NCBI GenBank assembly: GCA_016800925.1
Contig: JABCPU010000262.1
Span: forward strand, 1-64,000
DNA: 64,000 nt
Direction of reading: 5' to 3'
Source of the DNA: Suillus spraguei
Lineage: Eukaryota; Basidiomycota; Agaricomycetes; Boletales; Suillaceae
A program made the translations under genes and the position numbers. The notes below the pieces were generated by a model, which made no database searches, was not told the origin of the DNA, and saw only the letters and a list, made by a program, of their open reading frames with translations. Shown in pieces: positions 1 to 10,110 of this stretch. Every line of letters begins with the position of its first letter. The first letter of the stretch is position 1.

Positions 1-2835
1 GTAATTGGTGCCTGTGCGACACACTGTGATTATTGCAATTGTAAGCATTATGTATCCCTTAAGTTACCGTGAATCTGAACAAATAAAAATTAGAAATGTG
101 TTGTCATACTGAGCATATTGATGCAAAGCACGAACCAAAGGTCAAATGCCCTGCAAAGCATACTCGGAATCTTCTCACAGTCAACGCATACCCTCAGAAA
201 GTCATTGACACCCTTGCATGCATTGGAATATCAATATCTACAGATTCTATCCATGCTGCTATTTGTTCACTGTCAGCTGAATGACAGAATAATCTTCAAA
301 CCATTGGAAAATCCCTCCTTGCCTCATATGCCTATGATAACTTCGACGTAGACCTAAAATCTCAAGTTCCTCAGTCTGAAAAGTCAAATGAAACACTAAA
401 GCACCTTACCTCCAGTTTTCTATTTCCATTGGAGCATGGGGTCACCACAGATGACTTAAAATGCTCAGAGGAGTTGTGGAGACAGTCGATGCTGAACCCA
501 TATGCACAGCTATCCATGCTACTGCCCAAAAGATCGTGAAAGGATCTTTTGCATATCCACCCAGAATTACAGGATGAATCTGCACCACAACTCTCCCGAT
601 GTGATCGGTTCAATGCACAAATGTTCCTGTCAGACTTGTGTGAACACAGGCCACAATACTTTCATCAGTTTTGGTCTCAAATCCTTGAACCAGAAGTTGT
701 TGAGGATATACCATTACCATTAATTAAGACACAGATCACAGCTGCATGTGCCATGGACATCAATAATTCAACTGTCAGTGGTAATATTCATGCAGTTGTA
801 GACCTACTAGCACAGGGTGGCATCTATGATCCTGATGCAGACATCCTTGACAATCCCAACATCTCGGAGTATGTCATCCTTGTTCACAGTGACCTTGGAA
901 CAGGAGAACGCCTGCAGTCAGCACAACTTTGATGGTCATTGGAGGTGACCCCATGGAATTGATTCCAGCACATTGTCTTCATCCCTGGATTGTTCCACTT
1001 GAAGATGGCATGTGCTGATTCCATTTGGTGAACCTTCCTACAGCCATTGGTGGTTCAAGAGGATGAAACAAGTTTAATGTGCGACATAACACAACTTCGA
1101 CCTAAGGAGATGGGAATGTACTGCTTGAAGCCGGGTTTTTGGTGAATGCACCAACTGATAGGTCATGCTGGCATATGTTGCCAGCTTGACTGTTGGCAAG
1201 TCCACATAGGGACTATGGATCCAGGTTACACAAGTCTTGAGGTATTTGCAGCCTCCGAACCAACTCTCAATGAGTTAAAGACCATTGCAAACAAGATAGC
1301 ATTAAAATATGTTGCAAATTACAAGCTGCTACAGATGTGCCGTAAGCCCTGGGAACAACGTGATATGCAACACAAAAATGCACTCCTGCTCAACAAATAT
1401 TTCCTTCTCTACAAGGAATTATCTTACTCAATGAACCATGGGGATATTTGGCATGTAGAGACATCTATTGTTGTGTGGATTCCAATCTTTAAGGCAACAG
1501 GGAAACATAAGTATGCAATGCATATGACAAATTTCTTGGTCAATATGCACTTTGTTTTTCCTGCCGGCCTCAGGCATGCTGTGCATTAACACATCCTTGT
1601 CAACCCACATGGAAAGGCAATGAAGTGGCGAGCAGTTGATTGGTGTGTTGAACTGAACAACCTTTTTACAAAGGTGAAGAATGGCAGAGAGGGGTCAAAC
1701 TGCATGGTACAATGAATATTCCTTGAATCTCCCCTAGTTGAGGCCTATCGAAACACTCAAGTCATGATCCAAAAAAATTTCCTACATGCCCACCTTACTA
1801 CCAGTCATGTGCCAACAAATATGGTGAAGACTTTTGAAGGTGTTAAGACTGTACTCAAGGGTAGAGAGATCCGAAGGGCTTTGGCCTCAGTTCGTACACT
1901 GTGCCCCTTTCTCGAGTAATGCCCTTTATTTCAGGGAGGAGTTATTCGTCCGAAGACCCGGAAGGGGTTGCGTGACGGATCCGGGTGTCCGAAGGTGTCG
2001 GATATAATACGCCCGAAGGTAATTTGGAACAGGAGAGGAAAGAGATTAAGGCTAGTTTCGGAACGAGTTCCTAACTAGAAACTAACAAAGATGGACTATC
2101 CGAAGATAGAGTCGGAGGTATGGACTATAGGAGTCAATCCTAAGTCTCGGAAGGTGACTTAAAGCGGAGAGTGGCTTAAGTCCGGAGGAGGCAGAATGAG
2201 TAGAATCTAAGATGATATTCGAACTAAGGTTCTACGGAGATCTACAAGTGGTTTATATACAGTAAGTATCTAAGACGGATAATCAGCAAGTCCGGGACCG
2301 AGGGCTATGTACGAAGTGTAACGGAAGTCTATTAGTTATTGCACAGCGGATCAGTAAGCATGAATCGGAAATGAACACAGGAAACGGATCAGTAACACAG
2401 GACGGAAATATAAACAGCCGGAGTACCGGTAGTAGGAGAAATGACGAAAGGAGATAGACGCAGATGTTCACCAGGGAGTTAAGGTGCGAGAAGTGAGTAC
2501 ATTCGGATGGGTGGTCCGGACAGGATCTGTGGACCGGATGGATATGGAAACGATCGGATCTGGACGGATATGATCAGATCTGAGATTAGAAGTATGGTAT
2601 ATGACAGAAGGGCTATGTATGAAGATGGTAGCGCAATCCCCCCATACTGTGGTCCTAGGTTAAAAAAACATGTTGTGAAATCCCTGATCTCATTGAAAAA
2701 GTGAGGGATATGATGGAAAAAGCAGCTCATGGTGAGGGTGATGAGGCACCTAACATAGAAATGGATGACAGAGAAGAGAGTGTGGAAATCGAGGACATGT
2801 TAATAGAGATATGGTATGAGTATGCAAGTGCATAA
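1..2835 (+). pseudogene. DUF6589-type protein, copy 1 (decayed; 5' end outside window; split by solo LTR)
   Basis: Translated blocks in order resemble the DUF6589 family of Agaricomycetes, a transposon-associated domain of unknown biochemical role. An N-terminal block (about 100-540) is followed by a block with GDLGTGER-like HSDLGTGERLQS (about 880-930), then a PGF..MHQLIGHAGI block (1131-1180), then a C-terminal acidic tail ending at TAA 2833-2835. Stops fall where Arg is expected: TGA at 930-932, and TGG-TGA at 1140-1145 after PGF, as if CGG-CGA had become TGG-TGA. There are also indels, so the longest open stretch is only 147 codons. A solo LTR occupies 1841-2606. The gene ends 13 bp before the end of a convergent gene on -. 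A second copy lies at 44.4-61.4 kb. The family call rests on recalled family motifs and a search would settle it. That it is a pseudogene is plain from the sequence. Confidence 0.75.
1841..2606 (+). repeat. Solo LTR, family A (766 bp) with 5-bp TSD
   Basis: Starts TGTTAAGACTGT and ends TATATGACA, so it has TG...CA termini. It is flanked by GAAGG at 1836-1840 and again at 2607-2611. The unoccupied site is visible in copy 2 of the host repeat (around 61,223), where the flanks run together with a single GAAGG. There is no internal region, so this is a solo LTR left by LTR-LTR recombination. Other copies are at 18,946 and 29,917, both inverted. Confidence 0.93.
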
Positions 2836-2848
2836 GATAATTATACTA

Positions 2849-3760
2849 CTAAGCTGCACGAGTGTCTTGAGCAATGTTCTCCTTGTGCCCAATAGTATTA
2901 CCATCACAAACAGCTGCTTGAATCTTCACTATGGCATGTAATTAATTGCATGACACCTTGCACTTGAGAAATAATCGACTTACATTTTGGGTCGTCACCA
3001 ATAATAATGAAGCATAAGTCACAGGCATGCGGGTATGCTTCCTGCCCAATACCTTCCATTTCTTTGTTGGGCTCACTCAGTGCAACATCAATTCAGATCC
3101 ATTGTTGCTCATCATGGGGAAGAACAAGGCAACTTTTATGCTCTGCCTTCTCCAGTAGCAGTGAGTAGATAAAAAATCCATTGAGGATGTCAGTGTCATG
3201 CATTCAAAGGGTATACTGCCATGAAAATTCCTTGTCAAAAGCTTGTGGAAGTGTAGCATCAAAAGCATGTCTATTGTTCAATATGTAGGTATGCTGTTGA
3301 GCAAGTGCGTAGTTGTACACATGAGCACAGTTCATACTAGACATCCTGGAACAAAAGGTTATTGTTATTGTCATCTGAGAAAGGCAAGAATTTGCCACAT
3401 ACCATCCGAAGACTTCTATTGCTGCAAAAACTTCCAACAATGCAGCTTCAATATAGAAATGCCTCGCAGCCTGAATGACACTGGGAATGCCAGCATAGTA
3501 CATGCGTGTTGAGTCGGCATTGTTAGTCCGATAGTTGTGGTAATATCTGGTATAACATTCTGAATGAAATGGTCAGTAGGCATTACTGGAAAATAAAGAA
3601 CATTCTCTTGTTGTGTGTTCTTGTCCAGCATTCAAGTTCTTTGAAAATGCATGATTTGGGAGAATAATACATGCAAGCTTTGTCATCTCCAGGTATCACA
3701 ACTGTACCACTCATATTGTATCAGCTTCGTCATCTCAGGTATCTTATCTCTTGCGATAAG
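2849..3760 (-). pseudogene. KDZ-type transposase N-terminal region (CxC5/CxC6 clusters), copy 1, truncated and decayed
   Basis: On the minus strand the exons join to a protein resembling the cysteine-cluster region that precedes KDZ (Kyakuja-Dileera-Zisupton) transposases in fungi. It has a TRYYHNYR...MYYAG block and an EVFAAIEVFGW block. Intron 3346-3402 (GTATGT...CAG) separates this from a MSSMN-AHVYNYALAQQ block. A HACDLCF block follows, then intron 2929-2983 (GTAAGT...TAG), then KIQAAVCDGNTIGHKE. Exon edges are about 2849-2928, 2984-3345, 3403-3559 and one or more exons upstream to about 3760. Stops at Arg positions (TGA) interrupt it. The catalytic KDZ domain that should follow is absent: the frame stops at 2849 and the convergent DUF6589 gene begins 13 bp beyond. 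The same truncation occurs in copy 2, so it predates the duplication. Family assigned from motif memory. Confidence 0.65.
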
Positions 3761-3872
3761 AGGCTAACGAGGGCAGGAGAAACGGTGACAGTGGAGAAGG
3801 CAGGCATAGGCGAGGTATGGTGTGACGAGGGCAAGCCAGATGAGGTAGTGGAGAACAAGTGTGGGGGCCTTG

Positions 3873-4566
3873 TCAAGACAAGAGTAGATGGCAACACATA
3901 GGAGGAAAAATGATAGTAGGAGCGCAAGAAGGTGTTCTTGTAACAAGGCCCTGGTTGTCTTGATTGGGGTAGAGTACCTGTCAATTTAAATAGTTAGTGT
4001 TAATATTGAATGAGTCAAAAGGATGATGTACGGCAGTAGCATAATATGCTGAGTGACAAGATTTCAAATTCAGGCGCTTGTTAGGAGGACAGACCCATGT
4101 GGTGATAGTAACTGTTGTTGGGTGGAACCACATATGAGAGAGGGATGCAATTCCACCATCTTTTGAGCATGTCAAGTCCTTGATCTGAACCCCTCTCTGG
4201 TGAAGCTCCTTCTCCACACCCCACTCATACATTGGGGGGATGTGTGACTGGCTTTTAATGATGCTGATGTGGGTGGTGGCCAAGATGTTCTCATTCCAGT
4301 CACCGTAGGTCTGCAGCCTGCCGACAGCACTTTCAGAGGTTTCAGAAACAGACACCTCAAATGGCCAGTATGGAAGGATATTGGCATCATGTGTGCAAAA
4401 CATCAGTACCAAGTCTGGAATCCCAAGCTGGTAGCTTTCTTTGTTCAACCTTCATAAAAATTGTTGGAGGACTCTTGACATTCCCTGGAGATGGCCCTCT
4501 GAATGATCCAGAAATTTTTGGCTGAGGTTGCCAGCTGTTGCACTGTAACAAACGGATGGGAGGCAT
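3873..4566 (-). pseudogene. Hypothetical protein with PD-(D/E)xK nuclease-like motif, copy 1 (about 0.6 kb internal deletion)
   Basis: Starts at ATG 4566 (MPPIRLLQ...) and runs to a stop at 3873-3875 after intron 3978-4031. The central block reads GIPDLVLMF, then about a dozen residues, then WPFEVSVSETSESA. The spacing PD...ExS resembles PD-(D/E)xK restriction-nuclease folds seen in many fungal hypothetical proteins. No function is proven. Compared with copy 2 (62,491-63,789), about 0.6 kb is missing near 4450, removing the middle of the protein and several introns. Where copy 2 has a TAG just before GIPDL, copy 1 still has CAG (Gln). Each copy is therefore broken differently, which implies that the ancestor was intact when it duplicated. 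Confidence 0.5.
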
Positions 4567-4788
4567 GGTTTTCAAAAGGTAACACTTTATTAGAGTGACA
4601 CCTTATATGCGAATACTGTGGCATAAACCAGCATCCAACTTTTAACTGGGTTTCCCACTGTAAAATATGGGTAGTATGAGCCTACACAAGCAAAATTTTA
4701 CCAAGTCTAACATTTCCTAATTGAATGAAAAATTCACGCCAGTGCCATCATTTATGCAAAGAGCTGTAACTAAGTAGAACTTGTCTAA

Positions 4789-6500
4789 TTAAAAAGGTGG
4801 TAAAAATGGTAAGGCTTGATCATCAGGTCTCATAAAAGAATAATCTATGTGAGAGGTATCATTTAACCAAGTGCTAAACAGATCAATCTGGGGATAACTT
4901 GTAGAATCTAATGGAAGTTCAGAATTGGTGGTAGCTGCGGTATCATGATGCATATCATCTATGTTCTGGAATAGTAATGCAAGAGCGTCACTCATCTCAC
5001 CGGTTAAGTCAGTAGGGAGTTGCAATCCAGTATCAGTGGCAGATGTGTCCACTGGTAGTAAACTCGGAGGCAGTGTATGGTATGACCTGAAGGACAAGGA
5101 TTAGCCAACCATCGAAGTAGTATATCAGATTACACTCACATTTCACATCCGAGTTTGAGATGCTACCCAGGCCATTACTACCAGTAAGAGACACAGCATT
5201 AGCTTTGATTTCAGCCAAGAGAGTATTCCACTGGCCAGCAGGACTATATCCTGCATTGATGGCACGTTCCACCTTATTGCCTGAATTCTTGATAGCTGCC
5301 CAATAAGTGGCATGATGCTTATAGAATGTCGCCTTAGTATAGGTGCAATTTGGAAAGGTAGTAGCGAAGAGGGCCTGGATCATCTGGTCATCCGATAAAT
5401 CAACAAAGAGCTGAATCTGGGGAACCATATCACATGCATACTTCCAAGGAAATCGTGCTTGGGCACCCAGAGGGACAGTAGCAAAGGCATTGGATTGGAT
5501 GATAGCTGGTGCAGGCACTAATACAGGTGATGTGTCCGAGTCACCAGCAGTGAGTGACAGAGGTGATGTCATGGTTGGACTAGGTGATTTAGTAAGTGGT
5601 AAGGGAGTGGGCAACTGCAGAGAGATGAGAATGGGGCTCGCAGGGTTGTTACTACTGGCATTCCTCTGCCGCTTCAATGGTGAGGTGATCCCATCCAATC
5701 ATGAGAGATGCATACCCATGGCACTAAAGGATCATTTTGACAGAGACTGGACAGCCACAGGGGTGCAACTAAGAGATAAGACCCTCTCAGCGAATCCGAG
5801 TAGCTTATTATTGTCAGTGAGATCGATAGAACGCAGGAGGATGGTTGAATTGGGGGGACTGAGAAGTGGGGTCTTGATATCTTGCTCCATCCAGGCATGC
5901 TGATCACTGCAATATACTGCAATATAGTCTCTGAGGTCGAATCTCATCAATAGCAGATGGTCTCCTGGCATGAACTTTCCAGGTGTGGTGCATGTAAGCC
6001 TCACCAGGTGGGGAGGGTCTTTGTTCTAGCATTATTCAAGTTGACTAGTCAGTACCAAGGAAACCATATAATAAATATAAAAGACTGTACCTTCAAGCAG
6101 AGGACTACATCAATCATATTGCGGATCATGATACTCAGACTTTGGTCAGCTTGAAAGTGTTGTTCAGCCACCAATGTCTGCTGGTGGCTAAGAACATAGT
6201 TCCATGTGCAGTTGGCATCTAACAGCCGGGCATAAACTCGTGAAGCAGCTGGGAGCAACTGAGTAGTAGTAACTGGAGGGTGGTCAAGCTGAGTAGACGT
6301 GGGGTCAATGGTGGAAAGTGGTGGTATGATATGCTGTTGAGCAGCAACTGGAGAAGATATGGATGTGACTCAGTGGACCTTACACCCTCCCACCACCTCA
6401 CAACACTGCTTGCAGTAGCATTGTGTACAGTTCCTGTTGGCCTTCCATGGCTGAGTACCCTGCTTCAAGTTGCAGCAGTCAGCTTTAGTACACAGGACCA
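4789..6500 (-). pseudogene. Cys-cluster (CxxCxCxxCC...GGCxxH) hypothetical protein, decayed
   Basis: A long minus-strand coding region. The N-terminal side (6440-6376) holds a Cys cluster, NCTQCYCKQCC followed by GGCKVH, probably zinc-binding. A Pro/Ser/Thr-rich linker follows, then a block 6250-6090, an intron of about 66 bp (about 6024-6090), and a block 6023-5732. Next come Ser/Pro-rich sequence and a conserved-looking block (FPWKYACDMVP...DDQMIQALFATTFPNCTYTKATFYKHHATYW in outline) at 5480-5310. The last exon is joined through intron 5087-5135 (GTGTAA...CAG) and ends at 4789. The last two exons alone give an open frame of about 286 codons. Upstream, at least three in-frame TGA stops fall at likely CGA sites. 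The 3' part matches the repeat in copy 2, which runs off the window. No family recognised beyond the cysteine pattern. The N-terminal boundary is uncertain. Confidence 0.5.
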
Positions 6501-6785
6501 TATCAGTCATACCACGTCAGTGAGACAACCTAGTAAGAAAAGTCACTGTGAACATACAAATTTTATACTGAGATGGCAATCAATATCGGGACTTGTCCTG
6601 TATATTGTGCACATTGAATTACTAATAGTCTAACTTGTAGCAGGTGTAGGTCCAAGTGACATAGTGGGGGGGTGGGGGGGCAGATGGCAAAAACATTGCC
6701 TTTCCGTTGCGATATATATGCCAGACGCAGCTCCAGGCAATGATCACAGCCGAGCAACAGTGAACTCCGCTGAAGTTGTTTGGTC
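6501..6785. other. Stretch without a clear gene; G-rich tract
   Basis: Probably the 5' margin of the preceding repeat. It contains a G-rich tract near 6664-6680 (two runs of seven G split by a T). The last 8 bp (GTTTGGTC) are the target-site duplication of the hAT element to the right. Nothing else is recognisable. Confidence 0.5.
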
Positions 6786-6976
6786 TAGTGTTGCCGTCGA
6801 AGTGAAGTGACTTCGAGGTAACTTCACTTCACTTCGAAAATGTGAGACTTCAGTTAACTTCGTTGTTCCGAAGTCAGTCAAAGTGCCACTTCGTCCACTT
6901 CGAGAGGTGAATCGAAGTTACCATGCATATTACTTCTATGTCTGAAGCCCTTTATCCGCCTCCCATATTTATCACA

Positions 6977-7247
6977 TCAGGAAATTCACACATTCCTTAA
7001 CATGCTTAATCAGCTTAACTCACTTATCTCAAAACTTGTTTGCTCTCTCTCACATCATTCACCTGGCATATCTTATATTTTTTGAGTGCGAAATACAATA
7101 AAACATGTATATTAATATATCTCAACTTTTTTTTTCTGAATTCATTCACATTGAAATTTTGGACAAGTAGATTCAATTTCACCAAGGCAGTTAAGTGTAA
7201 ATAAGTCCGCATAAGGGCACGTCAAGGAATGTGTGAATTTCCTGATG
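6977..7247. repeat. Inverted repeat pair (about 22 bp) inside the hAT element
   Basis: ATCAGGAAATTCACACATTC at about 6977 recurs inverted at about 7227-7247, enclosing about 225 bp of AT-rich sequence. It may be a small MITE nested in the hAT element or an internal hairpin. No clear target duplication was found. Confidence 0.55.
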
Positions 7248-7657
7248 CATATATTTCAGTGTTTTAACAATAAAACACCACTGTACATCCTAAGTACATT
7301 CAATATAGGCTTTTCGCACATTTTCTCGAACATTCGCCAAGTCAGTTTCATGATTGAATTGAAATCTGTGAGAAAAGGTACCCTGAAAGTTCACTCTCAC
7401 AGATAGCTGCACAAAACATTGTTGTCCATTTCAAAACAAAATTTCCACTACTCATTGGGCGGCCTCACTCCAAGAGCAAGTTTTCTTCCAAGTAGTCGGT
7501 CACAGTTTCCTCCAGGCTTGCCTGCAGCACTGCGTATCCCAAGGCTCACAAACTCTGGCTCATCAGTTTCACGATTAGTAACACCAAACAGGAGGTACAT
7601 CCACTATTTTGCAATAAATGAAAATAATATTTTGTAGCAAAAAGAACATATATTCTC

Positions 7658-7798
7658 GTTGCTTTTGCTTCATCTGTCCCTTCTGAACGAGTTTTCTCAT
7701 CCAGCAAAGAGACATGCGCAGGCGTGCTAACCTCTTCACCAAACGTTCTCGAAGTTTTACATATACTTAAGTTCTCTTACAAGCAAGACCAGTTGAAT
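7658..7798 (+). pseudogene. hAT transposase C-terminal dimerisation fragment
   Basis: The translation contains SSVPSERVFSSSKETC, then SSPNVLEVLHILKFSYKQD. This matches the hAT family C-terminal dimerisation region (S.ERVFS..K.T, then the ..ALQ.LKFS helix). Only about 45 residues are readable and no DDE catalytic part remains. Its position inside an element with hAT termini and an 8-bp TSD makes the assignment consistent. Confidence 0.75.
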
Positions 7799-8372
7799 TG
7801 CACGTCCCATCAGGTCCCATCTTGTTGCAGAAGTAGGTTATACTATTTCAAGGCCAGTATGTAAGAATGCCATAGACGAACTCATGGTAACGGGCAAGCC
7901 TGACGAAGTTACTTAGCTGCTCGCAAATGAAAATGAGAACTAATCCTCGTCCGGGTCTTGGATTATGCTGTAACCAGCTCTGAGCTAGATTACTAATATA
8001 TTCTCAGACTTGTCTGTGACTTCGCGAAGTGTAACGAACTGCACTTCGAATAACTTCACTGACATCGAAGTCTACCGAAGTGTCTCAAATTTACACTTCG
8101 ATTCGCTTCAGTTCGCTTCGCAGCAACACTAGTTTGGTCGATCCACTGGAACCGAGTTGAGTCTACGTAAGTCTACGAATTGTCTATGAATTGTCTATGG
8201 ATTCGGCTCACTTTCCACGAAAAGAATTAGTAATGCTCCCGGATTTTCTATACATAATCTATGGTAGAGTCTACCCGCGTACTCTCAAAGTTCTGACTAT
8301 GACATACATGGAATTGACGAGAGTGCAACGCCCTTATATCTCCCCAAGCCATTCCCGAGCGTCATTCTTGCC

Positions 8373-9739
8373 ATGGCTTTTGCATTGCCAATCTCGCTGG
8401 ATACAGCTACTATAATATCGACAGCACTGAAGTGCATTTTATATGGTGAGTAATTCAATCAGTTCGTCCATCTGGTGACCACATGGCTAGCATTTTTCAG
8501 GCTTTTCGGTCCTCATGTTTATTGGCACCATGTGGGCACTGACATACAAACGTACCGTGCGAGATATCAGTCGCCCAATTACTGCTGCAGCCGTCCTGCT
8601 ATTGATATTGAGTACTACAGTTAGCTCCTCGCTTCCTTCAGTAAATGCAATCTGCTGAAACATTTCTCCAAGCACATAATCTTGGGCATTGTTTGGACCG
8701 AATATGGTCTGGTAACTTATCGCGACACGTACTAAGGTGGGCCAGCGGCATACTTTGCAGACGTTTCTCAAACAATATATGTGGTCAAAAATTCGATATA
8801 CATTCTACAAACTCTGCTTGGCGATGCGGTGGCAGTAAGCTCAGCTTTTTATCTGCGAGTTTACATTTGCTATAAAAATACCTTTCTGGTGGCAGATTTA
8901 TCGTTGTTACGTCGTTTGGCAAGCTGCCTGGGTCATCATCCTACCAAGCATATTGTGGTGCGATGTTGCAGGTTAGGTTACCGTAATTCAGGGTGTCACA
9001 TTCTCTGATATTTTCTTGAAGTCACTGGTGCTCTTGCGGTCTACAATGATTCGCGAACCAGCAGCACCGGAGTCAGCTCCACCGAAGTGGTCATGGAGTG
9101 CATGGGAGCATTCTGTGGCTTGACACTTGCAGCAAATTTGTCGAGTTCGGGTAAGCACGCTTTTGCCTGACCACGGTTAAACCATGGTGTCATATTGTTA
9201 AAATTTCCAGGATTACTTGCGTATCGGATCTGGAAAATCGAGCGGAATGCTTCTGCCTCTCGCACTACAAAGGTCATGACCACGAGTATAACACGGGTAA
9301 TAATGAATTCTGCTGTTTTGTACACCGTAGTGCTCCTCTCTACACTAGCTGGATCCCTCTGCTCGGGTAGTGGACCTTTTATTTTGATAGACATGGTAAT
9401 TACATCAACAACGCACATTATAAAAATAACTGACTTTTGATCAATTAGCTCACGCCGACCATCTCAATTACCTTCTACATGGTAATAATTCGGATCGCAA
9501 TTGGTAACAAGACTCACAGTCAGATCTTGACTAGTCTGACTGCTCGAAGTAGGGCGACCAGTGAGACAGTACGAGGAAGTGTTTCGCAGTATTCTATGAA
9601 ACCTCTGCAAGTTCACGTATCCCGGTCCACGCACAGCGATGGTGCCCCGGTGTACGGGATTTGGAACAAGAATGAATCACCGAGACACAAAGAGTTTTTG
9701 GAGGGGATATCTCCAAGCTTGGATGCATCATCAAGCTAA
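8373..9739 (+). pseudogene. Basidiomycete multi-pass membrane protein (7TM-like), one premature stop
   Basis: Seven exons can be drawn: 8373-8445, 8501-8619, 8673-8834, 8896-8971, 9022-9150, 9211-9395 and 9449-9739. All have GT...AG introns of 50-61 bp and together total 1035 nt, exactly 345 codons. The product has about seven hydrophobic segments and motifs typical of a family abundant in Agaricomycetes: GFSVLMFIGTMWALTYKR, YILQTLLGDAV, IYRCYVVWQ, LAVYNDSR, LLAYRIWKIERNASA and TPTISITFYMVIIRIAI. The Ser-rich C-terminal tail is probably cytosolic. No function is established for the family. The one defect is an in-frame TAA at 8733-8735, between TYRDTY and GGPAAYFADV, most simply CAA to TAA. 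Base composition and exon layout look like a real host gene, so this may be a young pseudogene, a polymorphism or a sequencing error. Confidence 0.8.
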
Positions 9740-10110
9740 ACTCAAAAATTGTTGGAATAGTATTAGGTGATGACCTTCGGTCTGTCTGAATGTTCCAGCG
9801 AATAAGAATTACTGATACGATATTTGAATTGAATATGTCTTTCGATAGTTACTATACGCCGTTCACCTTTGAACGTGGGAGTCGGGGGACCTACTGTACT
9901 CTCGGAATCCCGAACTGTGTTAGTGTAGTACCCTCCCCGTGACGACCTTACAACCGGCCACTTTCATGGATATTAACCAAGTCACACGCGAAACAAGCTT
10001 GTTACACGATTGTTTCACCTGCCAAACATTACACGTGTTGGGACGTTGAAGTAGCAACAGAAGAGTTCTCAATCGTTCCAACTCAAAGTGAGGTTTTCAT
10101 TAGCTTCAAT
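9740..10110. other. Intergenic region upstream of the carboxypeptidase gene
   Basis: About 370 bp between two genes in the same direction. It must hold the terminator of the first and the promoter of the second. No consensus element can be asserted with confidence. Confidence 0.5.

Larger units (their letters stand above)
6786..8131 (+). mobile_element. hAT-superfamily DNA transposon, internally deleted (1346 bp)
   Basis: Termini are TAGTGTTGC at the left and GCAACACTA at the right, fitting the hAT terminal pattern YARNG. The flanks carry a perfect 8-bp duplication GTTTGGTC at 6778-6785 and 8132-8139, the hAT length. About 150 bp at each end is densely packed with CTTCG/CGAAG words in both orientations, likely subterminal transposase-binding repeats. 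A hAT C-terminal fragment lies at 7658-7798. The full transposase is missing, so the element is non-autonomous. Confidence 0.88.

Noticed and set aside
2849..3760. A complete KDZ transposase
   Set aside because: Only the cysteine-cluster region is readable; the catalytic domain is absent in both copies.
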